Shown here: piece by piece, positions 34,484 to 43,270 of the stretch
How positions within the stretch are numbered: position 1 is the first letter of the stretch
Layout: each line of letters opens with the position of its first letter
Assembly: GCF_002028405.1 (NCBI RefSeq)
Contig: NZ_CP020046.1
Coordinates: 1,116,001-1,180,000 of the forward strand
Length of the DNA: 64,000 bases
From: Thiomonas intermedia
GTDB lineage: Bacteria; Pseudomonadota; Gammaproteobacteria; Burkholderiales; Burkholderiaceae_C
Direction: 5' to 3'
The notes under the pieces: generated by a model
The model's database searches: none
The model's input: the letters and a program-made list of their open reading frames with translations, nothing else
Told to the model about the DNA's origin: nothing
Program-made: the position numbers and the translations under genes

Positions 34484-35890
34484 ATGAACACCCGCCGCAA
34501 CTTCCTCGCCGCCGCCGGTCTACTCGCCGCCGGTACGGCCAGCCGCAACGCCCTGGCCACCGCCCCCGAGCCGCACCACCACACCAGCGCCGACACCGCG
34601 CCGCTGCTGCACCCCGGCGCTGGCCGCCCCTACAACCCCGTCATCACCTTGAACGGCTGGAGCCTGCCTTTCCGCATGAAAGGCGGGGTGAAGGAATTCC
34701 ACCTCGTCGCCGAGCCGGTGCTGCGCGAAATCTCGCCCGGCATGACCGCCAAGCTGTGGGGCTACAACGGCTCCAGCCCCGGCCCCACCATCGAAGCGGT
34801 GGAAGGTGACCGCGTGCGCATCTTCGTCACCAACAAACTGCCCGAACACACCACGGTGCACTGGCACGGCATCGTGCTTCCCAACGGCATGGACGGCGTG
34901 GGCGGCCTCACCCAGCCGCAAATCAAGCCCGGGCAGACCTACGTCTACGAGTTCGTGCTGCACCAGAGCGGTACCTTCATGTACCACCCCCACGCCGACG
35001 AAATGGTGCAGATGGCCATGGGTGCGATGGGCCTGTTCATCGTCCACCCGAAGAACCCGCGCCAGCACGCCGCCGACCGCGACTACGCCTTCCTCATCAA
35101 CGCCTACGACATCGACCCTGGGGCAAGCAGGCCCAAGGTCAACACCATGCTCGATTTCAACCTCTGGACCTGGAACAGCCGCGCCTTCCCCGGCATCGCT
35201 CCGCTGGTGGCCCAGACCGGCGAGCGCGTACGCATCCGCTTCGGCAACCTCACCATGACCAACCATCCCATCCACCTGCACGGCCATGTGTTCGAGGTGG
35301 TCGGCACCGATGGCGGCTGGGTGCCCAAGGCCGCGCGCTGGCCCGAAGTGACGGTGGACGTGGCCGTCGGGCAGATGCGCGCCATCGAGTTCATCGCCGA
35401 CAACCCCGGCGACTGGGCCTTCCACTGCCACAAGGCGCACCACACCATGAACGCCATGGGCCACGCCGTGCCCACCATGATCGGCGTACAGCAGGACGAC
35501 CTCACCCCCGCGCTGCAAAAGCTGCTGCCCGACTACATGGCCATGGGCTCAAGCGGCATGGCCGAAATGAGCGAAATGGACATGCCCCTGCCCGACAACA
35601 CCCTGCCGATGATGACCGGCCGCGGCCCCTACGGCTCGGTGGAAATGGGCGGCATGTTCAGTGTGCTCAAGGTGCGCGACCGACTCCCCGACGCCCGCCC
35701 CGAACAACTCGCCTGGGCCGGGCTCGATGCCTTCGGCTGGGCCAGTCACCCAGCCGGCACCCAGACTCAGGCCGTCGAGTTGCCCGCCGACCTGCCCGCC
35801 CCGTGCGACCCGCGGGCGCCAAAGCCGGATGCAGCCGCTACGACGCAGACCCTGCAGGTGCAGAAGCCGATGCATCAGCACGGCCACTGA
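34484..35890 (+). CDS. Multicopper oxidase (CopA/CueO-like)
   Basis: 468 residues with a twin-arginine signal (TRRNFLAAAGLLAAG). Type 2/3 copper motifs are HWHG (from His126), YHPHAD, HPIHLHGH and HCHKAHH (from His314). The last motif differs from the common HCH-x-x-x-HE-x-x-M/L form: here it is HCHKAHHTMNAM. It probably oxidises Cu(I) to Cu(II) in the periplasm after Tat export. A Met/His-rich tail (MSEMDMPLP, MHQHGH) may bind copper. The start at 34484 has AAGGACA upstream. Part of a copper cassette with the TolC and CusF-like genes. Confidence 0.9.
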   Translation: MNTRRNFLAAAGLLAAGTASRNALATAPEPHHHTSADTAPLLHPGAGRPYNPVITLNGWSLPFRMKGGVKEFHLVAEPVLREISPGMTAKLWGYNGSSPGPTIEAVEGDRVRIFVTNKLPEHTTVHWHGIVLPNGMDGVGGLTQPQIKPGQTYVYEFVLHQSGTFMYHPHADEMVQMAMGAMGLFIVHPKNPRQHAADRDYAFLINAYDIDPGASRPKVNTMLDFNLWTWNSRAFPGIAPLVAQTGERVRIRFGNLTMTNHPIHLHGHVFEVVGTDGGWVPKAARWPEVTVDVAVGQMRAIEFIADNPGDWAFHCHKAHHTMNAMGHAVPTMIGVQQDDLTPALQKLLPDYMAMGSSGMAEMSEMDMPLPDNTLPMMTGRGPYGSVEMGGMFSVLKVRDRLPDARPEQLAWAGLDAFGWASHPAGTQTQAVELPADLPAPCDPRAPKPDAAATTQTLQVQKPMHQHGH

Positions 35891-35954
35891 ACCGCTGCGT
35901 TCCAGCCACTCCCCGTTTCCTTTTCAACTCTCTTTCAACCCACAGGAGCCTCTG

Positions 35955-36332
35955 ATGAACACCCTTCACCAACCCCTCGCCGCCCTTGCTCTCAGCCTCG
36001 CCCTCGCCGCCCCGGCCTTCGCCGCCGACAGCCATGCCGACCACGATCACTCCACCGCGTCGGGCATGGCGCAGCACATGCAAATGATGCAAAGCCATCA
36101 GGCGGCAAGCGGCACTCATCAATCGCAAGGTCTGGTGCGCAAGATCGATCTGGCCAACGGCAAGATCACCCTGCGCCACGGCGCCACGGCCGACATGGGC
36201 GCGATGACCATGAACTACCGCGTGAAAGACCCGGCGCTGTTCGACGGGCTCAAGGTCGGCGACACGGTGTTGTTCAGCGCCGAGAAAATCGACGGTGCCT
36301 ACACCGTCACCAGCCTGTCGCGCAAACCTTGA
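35955..36332 (+). CDS. CusF-like periplasmic copper-binding protein
   Basis: 125 residues: signal peptide (ALSLALAAPAFA), a His/Met-rich linker (DSHADHDHSTASGMAQHMQMMQ) and a CusF-type OB-fold domain (GLVRKIDLANGKITLRHG, MGAMTMNYRVKD, VGDTVLFSAEK). The M-x-M motif in MGAMTMNY is where CusF binds Cu(I)/Ag(I). AGGAG precedes the start. Last gene of the cassette; its stop codon overlaps the edge of an inverted-repeat element. Confidence 0.85.
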   Translation: MNTLHQPLAALALSLALAAPAFAADSHADHDHSTASGMAQHMQMMQSHQAASGTHQSQGLVRKIDLANGKITLRHGATADMGAMTMNYRVKDPALFDGLKVGDTVLFSAEKIDGAYTVTSLSRKP

Positions 36333-36478
36333 GAGCCTGTGAACATTTCAGCCATGCCCGCCTTGCACGCCAAAACGTCCCCGCGAATTCAAGCAAAGGC
36401 TCGCCATAGCCCGCGCTATAGGTGAATTGACGCGCCTTTCGGACAGGCCCGAAAAATTCACAAACTCTGACGACCGCC
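36332..36478. repeat. MITE-like element with 18-bp imperfect inverted ends
   Basis: AGAGCCTGTGAACATTTC at 36332-36349 and GAAAAATTCACAAACTCT at 36461-36478 are inverted copies with four mismatches. Inside lies a further small palindrome (CATAGCCCGCGCTATAG). 147 bp in all, between the copper cassette and srkA, no coding potential. It is unrelated to the mosaic repeat family. Confidence 0.5.
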
Positions 36479-36483
36479 GACGC

Positions 36484-37485
36484 TCAAATGCGCGGCGGTT
36501 CCTGCATCAACGCGACTTGCTCGCGCAGTTCGAGAATGCGGTCCTGCCAGTAACGCATGCTGCCGAACCAGGGAAACGCTGCGGGAAACGCGGGGTCGGT
36601 CCAGCGGCTGGCGATCCAGGCGCTGTGATGCAGCAGGCGCAGGGTGCGCAGGGCTTCGACAAGGTGCTTCTCGCGATCATCGAACTCGCGGAACATCTCG
36701 TAGCCGCGTAGCAGCGCGGCGAACTGGCGTCGCATGTCGGCCTCGTCGCCGGAGAGCAGCATCCACAGATCCTGAATCGCAGGCCCGCTGCGGCTGTCGT
36801 CGAAGTCGACGAAGTGCGGACCGCCGTCGGTCCAGAGCAGATTGCCCGGGTGGCAATCGCCATGCAGCCGGATCAGCGCCACCTCCCCGGCCCGCGCATA
36901 GGCCTGGCGCACGGCGTCGAGCGCCTGATCGACGATGGCAATCCAGGCGTCTCGCAGATCCGGGGGCAGCCATTCGCCGTCGAGCAGGAAGGTGCGCGAC
37001 GCCACGCCGAAGGTCTGCACATCCAGCGTGGGGCGGGCCTGGTAGACACGCGCGGCGCCGACGGCATGGAGCCTGCCGAGATAGCGACCCAGCCATTCCA
37101 GCGTCTGCTCCTGCTCGATCTCGGGGGTGCGCCCGCCCTGGCGCGCGAACAGGGCCAGGCGGTGCCCGACGACGGCATGAAGGGTGCGGTCGCCCAAGAG
37201 CATGGGCGGCACGACCGGCACCTCGCGCTCGGCGAGTTCCAGGGTGAAGGCGTGCTCTTCCAGAATGGCCGCATCGCTCCAGCGGCCCGGGCGGTAGAAC
37301 TTGGCGATGCGCTGGCTGCCGTCTTCCAGCCCCACCTGAAAAACCCGGTTCTCGTAACTGTTGAGCTGCAGCAGCGTGCCGTCGCAGCGCAGGCCCAGGC
37401 TGTCGATGGCGTCGAGCACGCCGTCGGGGCTGAGGTCGGCGTAGGTGGATGGGGCGGGGGCGTTCACGCTGGCGGCCTCGTTCAC
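36484..37485 (-). CDS. srkA: Stress response kinase A (RdoA/YihE-type)
   Basis: 333 residues of the aminoglycoside-phosphotransferase-like protein kinase fold: a glycine-poor nucleotide loop (NSYENRVFQVGLEDG), catalytic loop LIRLHGDCHPGNLLW and the metal-binding FVDFDD. SrkA phosphorylates proteins on Ser/Thr and protects against envelope and oxidative stress. The start is the GTG at 37485, which overlaps the yaeQ stop (GTGA); a GTG at 37467 is also possible. Translational coupling with yaeQ suggests a shared operon. Confidence 0.88.
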   Translation of the reverse strand: MNEAASVNAPAPSTYADLSPDGVLDAIDSLGLRCDGTLLQLNSYENRVFQVGLEDGSQRIAKFYRPGRWSDAAILEEHAFTLELAEREVPVVPPMLLGDRTLHAVVGHRLALFARQGGRTPEIEQEQTLEWLGRYLGRLHAVGAARVYQARPTLDVQTFGVASRTFLLDGEWLPPDLRDAWIAIVDQALDAVRQAYARAGEVALIRLHGDCHPGNLLWTDGGPHFVDFDDSRSGPAIQDLWMLLSGDEADMRRQFAALLRGYEMFREFDDREKHLVEALRTLRLLHHSAWIASRWTDPAFPAAFPWFGSMRYWQDRILELREQVALMQEPPRI

Positions 37486-38024
37486 GCGGCGGTTTGCAGC
37501 GGTTCGAGTTCGATCGCCACGCTGGCGGCGGCGCTGCTGAGCGACACCGCGCCATCCTGCACCAGACACTGCAGTTGCATGGTGCGCTCGGTGAGACCGG
37601 CCATCGCCTGGCTGGTCTCGGGCGGCAGCCGCAGCACGCTCAGGTTCTTCAGCCGGGCGAGCTTGCCCGCGTTCTGCTTCCACCACACCGGGCAGCTGCT
37701 GGCATGGCAGACCACGACGACCTGCTCCGCGCGCCCGCAGGCTTTGCGCACACGGCTTTCATCGGGTTGGCCGATGTCGATCCACAGCTTGATCGCGCCG
37801 GTCAGGTCCTTCACCCAGATGTCGGGTTCGTCCACGTCGAACAGGCCCTTGGTCAGGGCGATGCCCTCCTGCGCGTACAGCGCATAGAGCAGCACCCGCA
37901 CCATCATGCGCTCTTCGGTCTCGGAGGGGTGGCAGGCCAGGGTCAGGGCATGGTCGGCGTAGTAATGCCGGTCCATGTCGGCCACCTGCAGGTCGGCTTT
38001 GTAAATCGTCGCTTTCAACGCCAT
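37482..38024 (-). CDS. yaeQ: YaeQ family protein
   Basis: 180 residues, full length. MALKATIYKADLQVADMDRHYY at the start and the DEPDIWVKDLTGAIKLWIDIGQPDE block are family hallmarks. YaeQ has a PD-(D/E)XK nuclease-like fold; the retained acidic residues and QPDE segment are consistent with it. The biological role is uncertain (a link to transcription elongation was reported for the E. coli protein). Gene coupled to srkA. Confidence 0.9.
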   Translation of the reverse strand: MALKATIYKADLQVADMDRHYYADHALTLACHPSETEERMMVRVLLYALYAQEGIALTKGLFDVDEPDIWVKDLTGAIKLWIDIGQPDESRVRKACGRAEQVVVVCHASSCPVWWKQNAGKLARLKNLSVLRLPPETSQAMAGLTERTMQLQCLVQDGAVSLSSAAASVAIELEPLQTAA

Positions 38025-38069
38025 GACGTGAATCACTCAAGAGGTAAACCCGGCATTGTGCGCTGCCCC

Positions 38070-39503
38070 TCACTCGTTCCGCCGGGGCGTCGCCGCATGC
38101 CCGCTCACGATGGCGCCATCGCCGACCTGCAGGCGAACGAAAGCCGGCAAGGCGAGCACGGGCAGGACTGCCAGCAGCACGAAAGTGAGGTGAAAGGTCT
38201 GCAGCGTCGGCACGGCATGATGGGGCGTGAGCAGGCCCAGCCAGGCGGCCCCCATGGACACGCCGAAGCTCACGGTGAGTTGCTGCAGCAGCCCGCCGAG
38301 ACTGGTGGCCCGGCTCAGGCGCGGCGCGGAGATGTCGGCATAGGCCAGGGTGTTGGAGGTCATGAACTGGGTCGATCGCACCAGTCCGTAAAACACGATG
38401 GCCGCGGCGATCCAGGAGTGGGCGGTGTCGGGTCCGATGAGCGCGAAACTCGACAGCGTGGCGGTGCAGGCCAGGGCGCTGATCAGCAGCAGCTTGCGAA
38501 ACCCCAGGCGCCGCAACGCTCCGCCCACGAACACCCGAACGACCGGCGAGGCCACGGCCGACAGAAAGGTGAGCGCACCGGATTGCACCGGGCTCATCCC
38601 CAGTCCGAGCTGCAGCATGAGCGGCAGCAAATAGACCGGCCCGTTCATCGCAACGCGGCACAAACCGCCGCCGAGCGTGGCAATGCCGAAGGCGCGTTCG
38701 CGCAGCAGGCTCAGATCGACAGCCGGGTGCTCCCGTGAGCGGCTGTGCCGCGAAAACAGGGCCAGCAGCGCCACCGCACCGAGCACCAGCGCGGCCAGGA
38801 AGGCTCCGGGCAGGTGGGCGGCGCCCTCCATGGTGAATTGCAGCAGACCGACGGCCAGGCCGAACAGCACGAAGCCGCGCAGATCGAAGGTCGGCGGCGG
38901 CGCGGTTTCATCCTCCTGGAGGTAACGCGCGGCCAGCACCATGCCCAGCAGCCCGAAGGGCAGGTTGACGTAGAAAATCCAGCGCCACGACAGCGAGGTC
39001 GTGAGATAGCCGCCAAGTAAGGGCCCGATGACCGGGCCGATGATCGCGGGCAGGGTTGCATAGGTCATGGCACGAACCAGCTGCGAACGCGGAAAGCTGC
39101 GCAGCAGGATGAGGCGGCCGACCGGCGTCATCATCGCCCCGCCCAGACCCTGCAGCACCCGCATGGCCACGAGCATCGGAAAGCTGTCGGCCACGCCGCA
39201 CAGCACCGAACCGGCGGTGAACAGACCGAGCGCGGCGACGAACACGCGGCGGCCACCGAAGCGGTCGGCGCACCAGCCGCTGAGCGGGATGAAGACCGCC
39301 AGGGTCAGCACATAGGCGCTCACCGCCAGGCTCATCTGCACCACGCTCGCCTGCAGCGAGCGCGCCATGTCGGGAATCGCGGTGGTGACGATGGTGGCGT
39401 CGAGCTGCTCCATCAGGAAGGCGATCGCCACGATGATCGCCACCAGGGGCCGCCCCTGCACAGGCGTCTCGTCGGGCGTGGAAGAAGAGGGCGCGGCGCG
39501 CAC
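38070..39503 (-). CDS. MFS exporter, DHA2 (EmrB/QacA-like)
   Basis: 477 residues and about 14 membrane helices. Motifs LDATIVTTAIPDMARSL, LSGWCADRFGGRRVF and RVLQGLGGAMMTPVGRL define the EmrB/QacA family. Downstream of a MarR gene and an isochorismatase-like gene on the same strand (10 bp after the latter), it is likely the pump that the MarR protein controls. Substrate unknown, probably an aromatic or drug-like compound. Confidence 0.88.
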   Translation of the reverse strand: MRAAPSSSTPDETPVQGRPLVAIIVAIAFLMEQLDATIVTTAIPDMARSLQASVVQMSLAVSAYVLTLAVFIPLSGWCADRFGGRRVFVAALGLFTAGSVLCGVADSFPMLVAMRVLQGLGGAMMTPVGRLILLRSFPRSQLVRAMTYATLPAIIGPVIGPLLGGYLTTSLSWRWIFYVNLPFGLLGMVLAARYLQEDETAPPPTFDLRGFVLFGLAVGLLQFTMEGAAHLPGAFLAALVLGAVALLALFSRHSRSREHPAVDLSLLRERAFGIATLGGGLCRVAMNGPVYLLPLMLQLGLGMSPVQSGALTFLSAVASPVVRVFVGGALRRLGFRKLLLISALACTATLSSFALIGPDTAHSWIAAAIVFYGLVRSTQFMTSNTLAYADISAPRLSRATSLGGLLQQLTVSFGVSMGAAWLGLLTPHHAVPTLQTFHLTFVLLAVLPVLALPAFVRLQVGDGAIVSGHAATPRRNE

Positions 39504-39513
39504 GCGTGGCGGC

Positions 39514-40083
39514 TCAGACGGGTTCGGGTTCGGCGCGCAGCAGGGCGATGATGGATTGCGTGCGGTCGGTCTCGCCCAGGCGGGGGAAGATGTGCGCGAT
39601 GCTGTTGTCGTGGGCCTGGGCGTGGCGGTCGGTCATGGCGTCGACCGCAAGCGTGACGTTGAAGCCCAGCTCATAGGCCTGGCGCGCGGTGGATTCGACG
39701 CCGATGCTGGTCGCCACACCGGCGAGCACGACCTGGGTCACCTGGGCCGCGCGCAACTGCTTTTCGAGATCGGTGTGGGCGAAAGCGCCCCAGGTGCGCT
39801 TGGTCACACGCAGATCGGTGGGCTGAACCCCCAGCTCCGGCAGCAGCGCGGCCCAGTCGGCCGGCAAGGCGCCGGAGCGTCCGGGCTGCTCGGTTCGCCC
39901 TGGGGCGAAGCCGTTCACGTTGACGAACACGACCGGCAGCCCCCGGGCCCGAAAGGCCTCGGCAAGCTGTCTGGACTGGCGAACCACGTCCGTCATGGGG
40001 TGGGCGGCGGGCATCGCGGCGATGCCGTGCTGCAGGTCGATGACGACGAGGGCGGTGCGGGGATCGAGACAGGTGGCGGGCAT
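39514..40083 (-). CDS. Isochorismatase-family cysteine hydrolase
   Basis: 189 residues. The triad of the family is visible: Asp in VVIDLQ, Lys in VTKRTWGAF and the nucleophilic position in VLAGVATSIGVESTARQAY. In that last motif the Cys of the usual G-x-x-T-x-x-C-V-E-ST pattern is Gly (ATSIGVEST), so the catalytic Cys seems to be missing and hydrolase activity is doubtful. ATG at 40092 is an alternative start. Located between the MarR gene and the exporter, which suggests a role in detoxifying the exported compound. Confidence 0.8.
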   Translation of the reverse strand: MPATCLDPRTALVVIDLQHGIAAMPAAHPMTDVVRQSRQLAEAFRARGLPVVFVNVNGFAPGRTEQPGRSGALPADWAALLPELGVQPTDLRVTKRTWGAFAHTDLEKQLRAAQVTQVVLAGVATSIGVESTARQAYELGFNVTLAVDAMTDRHAQAHDNSIAHIFPRLGETDRTQSIIALLRAEPEPV

Positions 40084-40130
40084 GGGAGGCATCCTTCGAG
40101 GTATGGGGGGGGTGACGCGCAAAGGCGGTG

Positions 40131-40574
40131 TCAGCCTTCGCTCAGTTGGCGGATCAGGGGAATGGCGGCCACCAGCGCCGAGCGCTCCTGAGGTGACAGC
40201 CGTGTCATCGCCGCCAGCAGCCAGGCGCGTTTGGCCAGACCGCGCTGACGGCGTTCGTCGAGGCCGTGGGGAGTGAGCGCAAACAGAATCTGCCGGCCGT
40301 CGGTTGGATGGGGACGGCGTTCGACCAGACCCTCCTGCTCCAGACTGGCGAGCACGGCCCCCATGGATTGCGGCTTCATGGAATCGGCCCGCGCCAGATC
40401 GGCCGTGGTCATCGCGCCCTGCTGCTCCAGCCGCGCGAGCGCACTGAGCTGCGAAAGCGATAGCGCATTGGGATTGCCTTGCGCGCGCAGACGCCGCACC
40501 AGCTGGCCGACGGCCAGGGTCAGGTCGTCGACGGTGGCGTCGAGATCGGGCGGGGGGACGGGAGGTGAATCCAT
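40131..40574 (-). CDS. MarR family transcriptional regulator
   Basis: 147 residues with a winged HTH (LSQLSALARLEQQGAMTTADLARADSMKPQSMGAVLASLEQEGLVERRPHPTDGRQ covers the recognition helix and wing, given here as one region from about 42 to 97). First gene of a likely operon with the isochorismatase-like gene and the DHA2 pump. Probably an autorepressor released by the pump's substrate. A small palindrome AAACTTGCCAGTTT lies about 30 bp upstream of its start. Confidence 0.87.
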   Translation of the reverse strand: MDSPPVPPPDLDATVDDLTLAVGQLVRRLRAQGNPNALSLSQLSALARLEQQGAMTTADLARADSMKPQSMGAVLASLEQEGLVERRPHPTDGRQILFALTPHGLDERRQRGLAKRAWLLAAMTRLSPQERSALVAAIPLIRQLSEG

Positions 40575-40599
40575 GGCGTAAATGTAAATCTAAAATGGA

Positions 40600-40613
40600 A
40601 AACTTGCCAGTTT
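40600..40613. promoter_or_regulatory. Candidate MarR operator
   Basis: AAACT-TGCC-AGTTT, a 5-bp-arm inverted repeat within AT-rich DNA just upstream of the marR start (40574). Preceded by GTAAATGTAAAT. It suits autoregulation but the arms are short. Confidence 0.3.
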
Positions 40614-40786
40614 GACTTTCAATATCACCCGACTGATGCGGGGACATGACGCCTGCGCCGGGCCCGACCCTGAAAAACAGCCACAAGACCCTGATGTTTC
40701 AGCCGAATTTACAGTGCGCACCAGGCCGAGTCCCTACACTCTTTGGCGTTTTTCTTCGCCCCGCGCGCAGGCCAGCATCGCCCCCC

Positions 40787-43168
40787 ATGGATCAAGCCCA
40801 TCCCTCCAATCAATCGCGTCGACCGCAGAAAGCGATCTTGGCGCTGAATCTGGCGGGCTACGGTGTGGGCGCGCTCACGATTCTGGGTTACGCCTGGATC
40901 GGCCTGTTGCAGCCCATCGTCGCCGCGGCGTATTTCGGCATCGGGGCGCTGGTCAACATCGGGCTGTATGCCTGGATTCAGCGCCTGAGCGACGAAGCGG
41001 TTCGCGCCAAGAGCTTTCCCACCTACGTCTTTCTGTTGCTCAATGTCGGCGTGCAGCTGGGCTTCGCGGTCTGGCAGCCGCAGATCGCCTTCTTCGCCAT
41101 GCTGATCCTGATCGGCATCGTGCCCATCGAGGTGCTGCGCTTCCGTCGCCGCCAGATTGCATTCATGTATGGCCTGATCGCGGTGATGACGCTGATCGCC
41201 CTGCTGCTCAGCGACGGGCGCTGGAGCATTCCGAGCGAGGGCTGGCCCCAGAAGGCGCTGCTCTGGGTGGCCTTCACCGAGGCGCTGGCCTTCAGCCTGG
41301 CGACGCAGATCGTCAAGGAGCGCTACAGCCGCAAGCTCGTGCAGCACACCGAGAAGATTCGCGACGAGTTCAAGACCTTCCGCACCATCGCGTTTCGAGA
41401 CGATCTCACCGGGCTGGCCAATCGCCGCGCTTTCATGCAGCAACTCGCCGCCACGCTGGTCAGGCATCCGAGCCAGGCGCTGGCCGTGGGCATGATCGAC
41501 CTCGACCGCTTCAAGATCGTCAACGACCGGCTGGGGCATGCGGTGGGCGATCAGCTGCTGGCCGAAGTCGGCAAGCGCCTGCGCGGCGTGTTGCGGCAGC
41601 ACGACTTGTTGGCCCGACTGGGCGGCGACGAGTTCGTGGTGATGCTCACGCACTACACCTCGCTCGACCAGCTCCGCACCGTGGCCGACCGGCTGGTCAA
41701 GAGCATGGAGCAGGAGTTCGTGGTGCAGGGCCATGCGCTGCAGATCGGGCTGTCGCTGGGCATCGTCATTCAGCAGCAGGCGCAGCCGGTGGACGCGCTG
41801 ACCTTGATGCGGCGCGCCGACCTCGCCATGTACGCCGCCAAGGAAAACGGCCGCCAGCAGTTCCGCTTCTTCGATCAGCACATGGAAGACGCGCTGCAGG
41901 AGCGCGATCGCAAGCTGAACTGGGTGCTCGAGGCGCTGCGCGACAGGCGCCTGGAGCTGCACTATCAGCCCATACTCTCGTTCGAGCACCGTTCAGCGCC
42001 GGACGATGTCGGCATTCGTGGCGCCGAAGCCCTGCTGCGCCTGCGAGACGAGAACGGCGTGCACAGCGCCGCCGCCTTCGAATCCGTGCTCGACGACGAG
42101 TTGATCGGCGTGCCGGTCGGGCGCTTCGTGCTGTCGGCAGCCCTGGAGCAGGCGCAGCGCTGGCATGCGCAGGGCCGCGACATCCCGATCAGCATCAACA
42201 TCAGTCCGCGGCATTTTCTCGATCCGCAATTTCTGTCGGACCTGCGCTCGGCGCTGGAGCGGCACCCGCAGTGTCCGCCCGACCGGCTGATTCTCGAAGT
42301 CACCGAGCACGGCTCAGAGCTCGACAGCCGCATGGCCGGCTTTGTCGTCAGCCGCTGCCGCCATCTGGGCGTGCGGGTGGCGCTCGACGACTTCGGCACG
42401 GGCAGCGCCAGCCTCACACATCTGCAGCAACTCGAAGTCTCGGCCGTGAAGATCGACCGCAGCTTCACCCGCGACCTGTTCACCAGCGGCGCGGGCCTGA
42501 GCATCACCTACGGCCTGCTGCGCACCGCCGCGCTGATGGGGCTGAGCGTCGTCGCCGAGGGCGTGAGCACCCCGCAGCACGCCCTGGCGCTGGCCTCCAT
42601 GTCGTGCCGGCGCTTTCAGGGCTATGCCATCGCCCGCCCGATGACGGCCGAGGCGATGGAAGCCTGGCTTGCCGATTGGCGCCGCCATCTGCCCTGGGCC
42701 GAGCTGCTGGGCCAGCAGGCGCAGCTCTCGCCCGACGCCATCCACGCCCTGGTGCAGCACAACAACACCGCGCTGCACGCCGAACGCGGCACCCTCAACA
42801 CCGCCGAACGCCGCCAGCTGATGATGACCGACGCCCAGGCCCTGTGCGCACTGGGCCGCTGGTGCCATCACAGCGCCGGCCAGTACAGCAACCGCCCCGG
42901 CTTTCTGCGCCTGGTGCGCGAGCATCACGTGTTCCACACCCGGCTGCGCGAAGAACTGGCCGACGCCGGCCCGGACGCCGAGCCGGTCAAGATCAAGACC
43001 CTGGGCGAACAGAGCCGCCTCATCCGCCACCAGTTCTGGAACCTCATTCTTCTGGGCGTCGATGCCGCAGCCGACGCCGCGACGGCCTTCGACAGCGCCT
43101 TCGACCCCACGCCGACCGAATCCGGCGAGACGGCCTCCGGTCCGACGGCCCTCACCTTGGTGCGCTGA
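40787..43168 (+). CDS. Membrane GGDEF-EAL protein with C-terminal CZB-like domain (copy 1)
   Basis: 793 residues from [10 protein letters not shown]; the in-frame extension upstream lacks membrane or domain character. Five or six N-terminal membrane helices (to about 190) lead to a GGDEF domain with intact GGDEF (279-283) and the I-site RQHD five residues before it. The EAL domain has EALLR (414-418), NISPRH, E-V-TEH, DDFGTG (534-539) and KIDRSF; the usual EGVE is EGVS. The C-terminal 110 residues carry a zinc-binding CZB pattern: [12 protein letters not shown] (Cys687), HHVFHTR. It may both make and degrade c-di-GMP under zinc or redox control. Followed by a paralogue. Confidence 0.85.
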   Translation: MDQAHPSNQSRRPQKAILALNLAGYGVGALTILGYAWIGLLQPIVAAAYFGIGALVNIGLYAWIQRLSDEAVRAKSFPTYVFLLLNVGVQLGFAVWQPQIAFFAMLILIGIVPIEVLRFRRRQIAFMYGLIAVMTLIALLLSDGRWSIPSEGWPQKALLWVAFTEALAFSLATQIVKERYSRKLVQHTEKIRDEFKTFRTIAFRDDLTGLANRRAFMQQLAATLVRHPSQALAVGMIDLDRFKIVNDRLGHAVGDQLLAEVGKRLRGVLRQHDLLARLGGDEFVVMLTHYTSLDQLRTVADRLVKSMEQEFVVQGHALQIGLSLGIVIQQQAQPVDALTLMRRADLAMYAAKENGRQQFRFFDQHMEDALQERDRKLNWVLEALRDRRLELHYQPILSFEHRSAPDDVGIRGAEALLRLRDENGVHSAAAFESVLDDELIGVPVGRFVLSAALEQAQRWHAQGRDIPISINISPRHFLDPQFLSDLRSALERHPQCPPDRLILEVTEHGSELDSRMAGFVVSRCRHLGVRVALDDFGTGSASLTHLQQLEVSAVKIDRSFTRDLFTSGAGLSITYGLLRTAALMGLSVVAEGVSTPQHALALASMSCRRFQGYAIARPMTAEAMEAWLADWRRHLPWAELLGQQAQLSPDAIHALVQHNNTALHAERGTLNTAERRQLMMTDAQALCALGRWCHHSAGQYSNRPGFLRLVREHHVFHTRLREELADAGPDAEPVKIKTLGEQSRLIRHQFWNLILLGVDAAADAATAFDSAFDPTPTESGETASGPTALTLVR

Positions 43169-43270
43169 GACCGGCCCCCAGGCCCGGCCGCTTGCAAACA
43201 AACGGCGCAACATGGACACTTCGTGCCGACAAGACGCTCCCGCGGCGGCGCCATGCCGCCCAGGCCGAAC

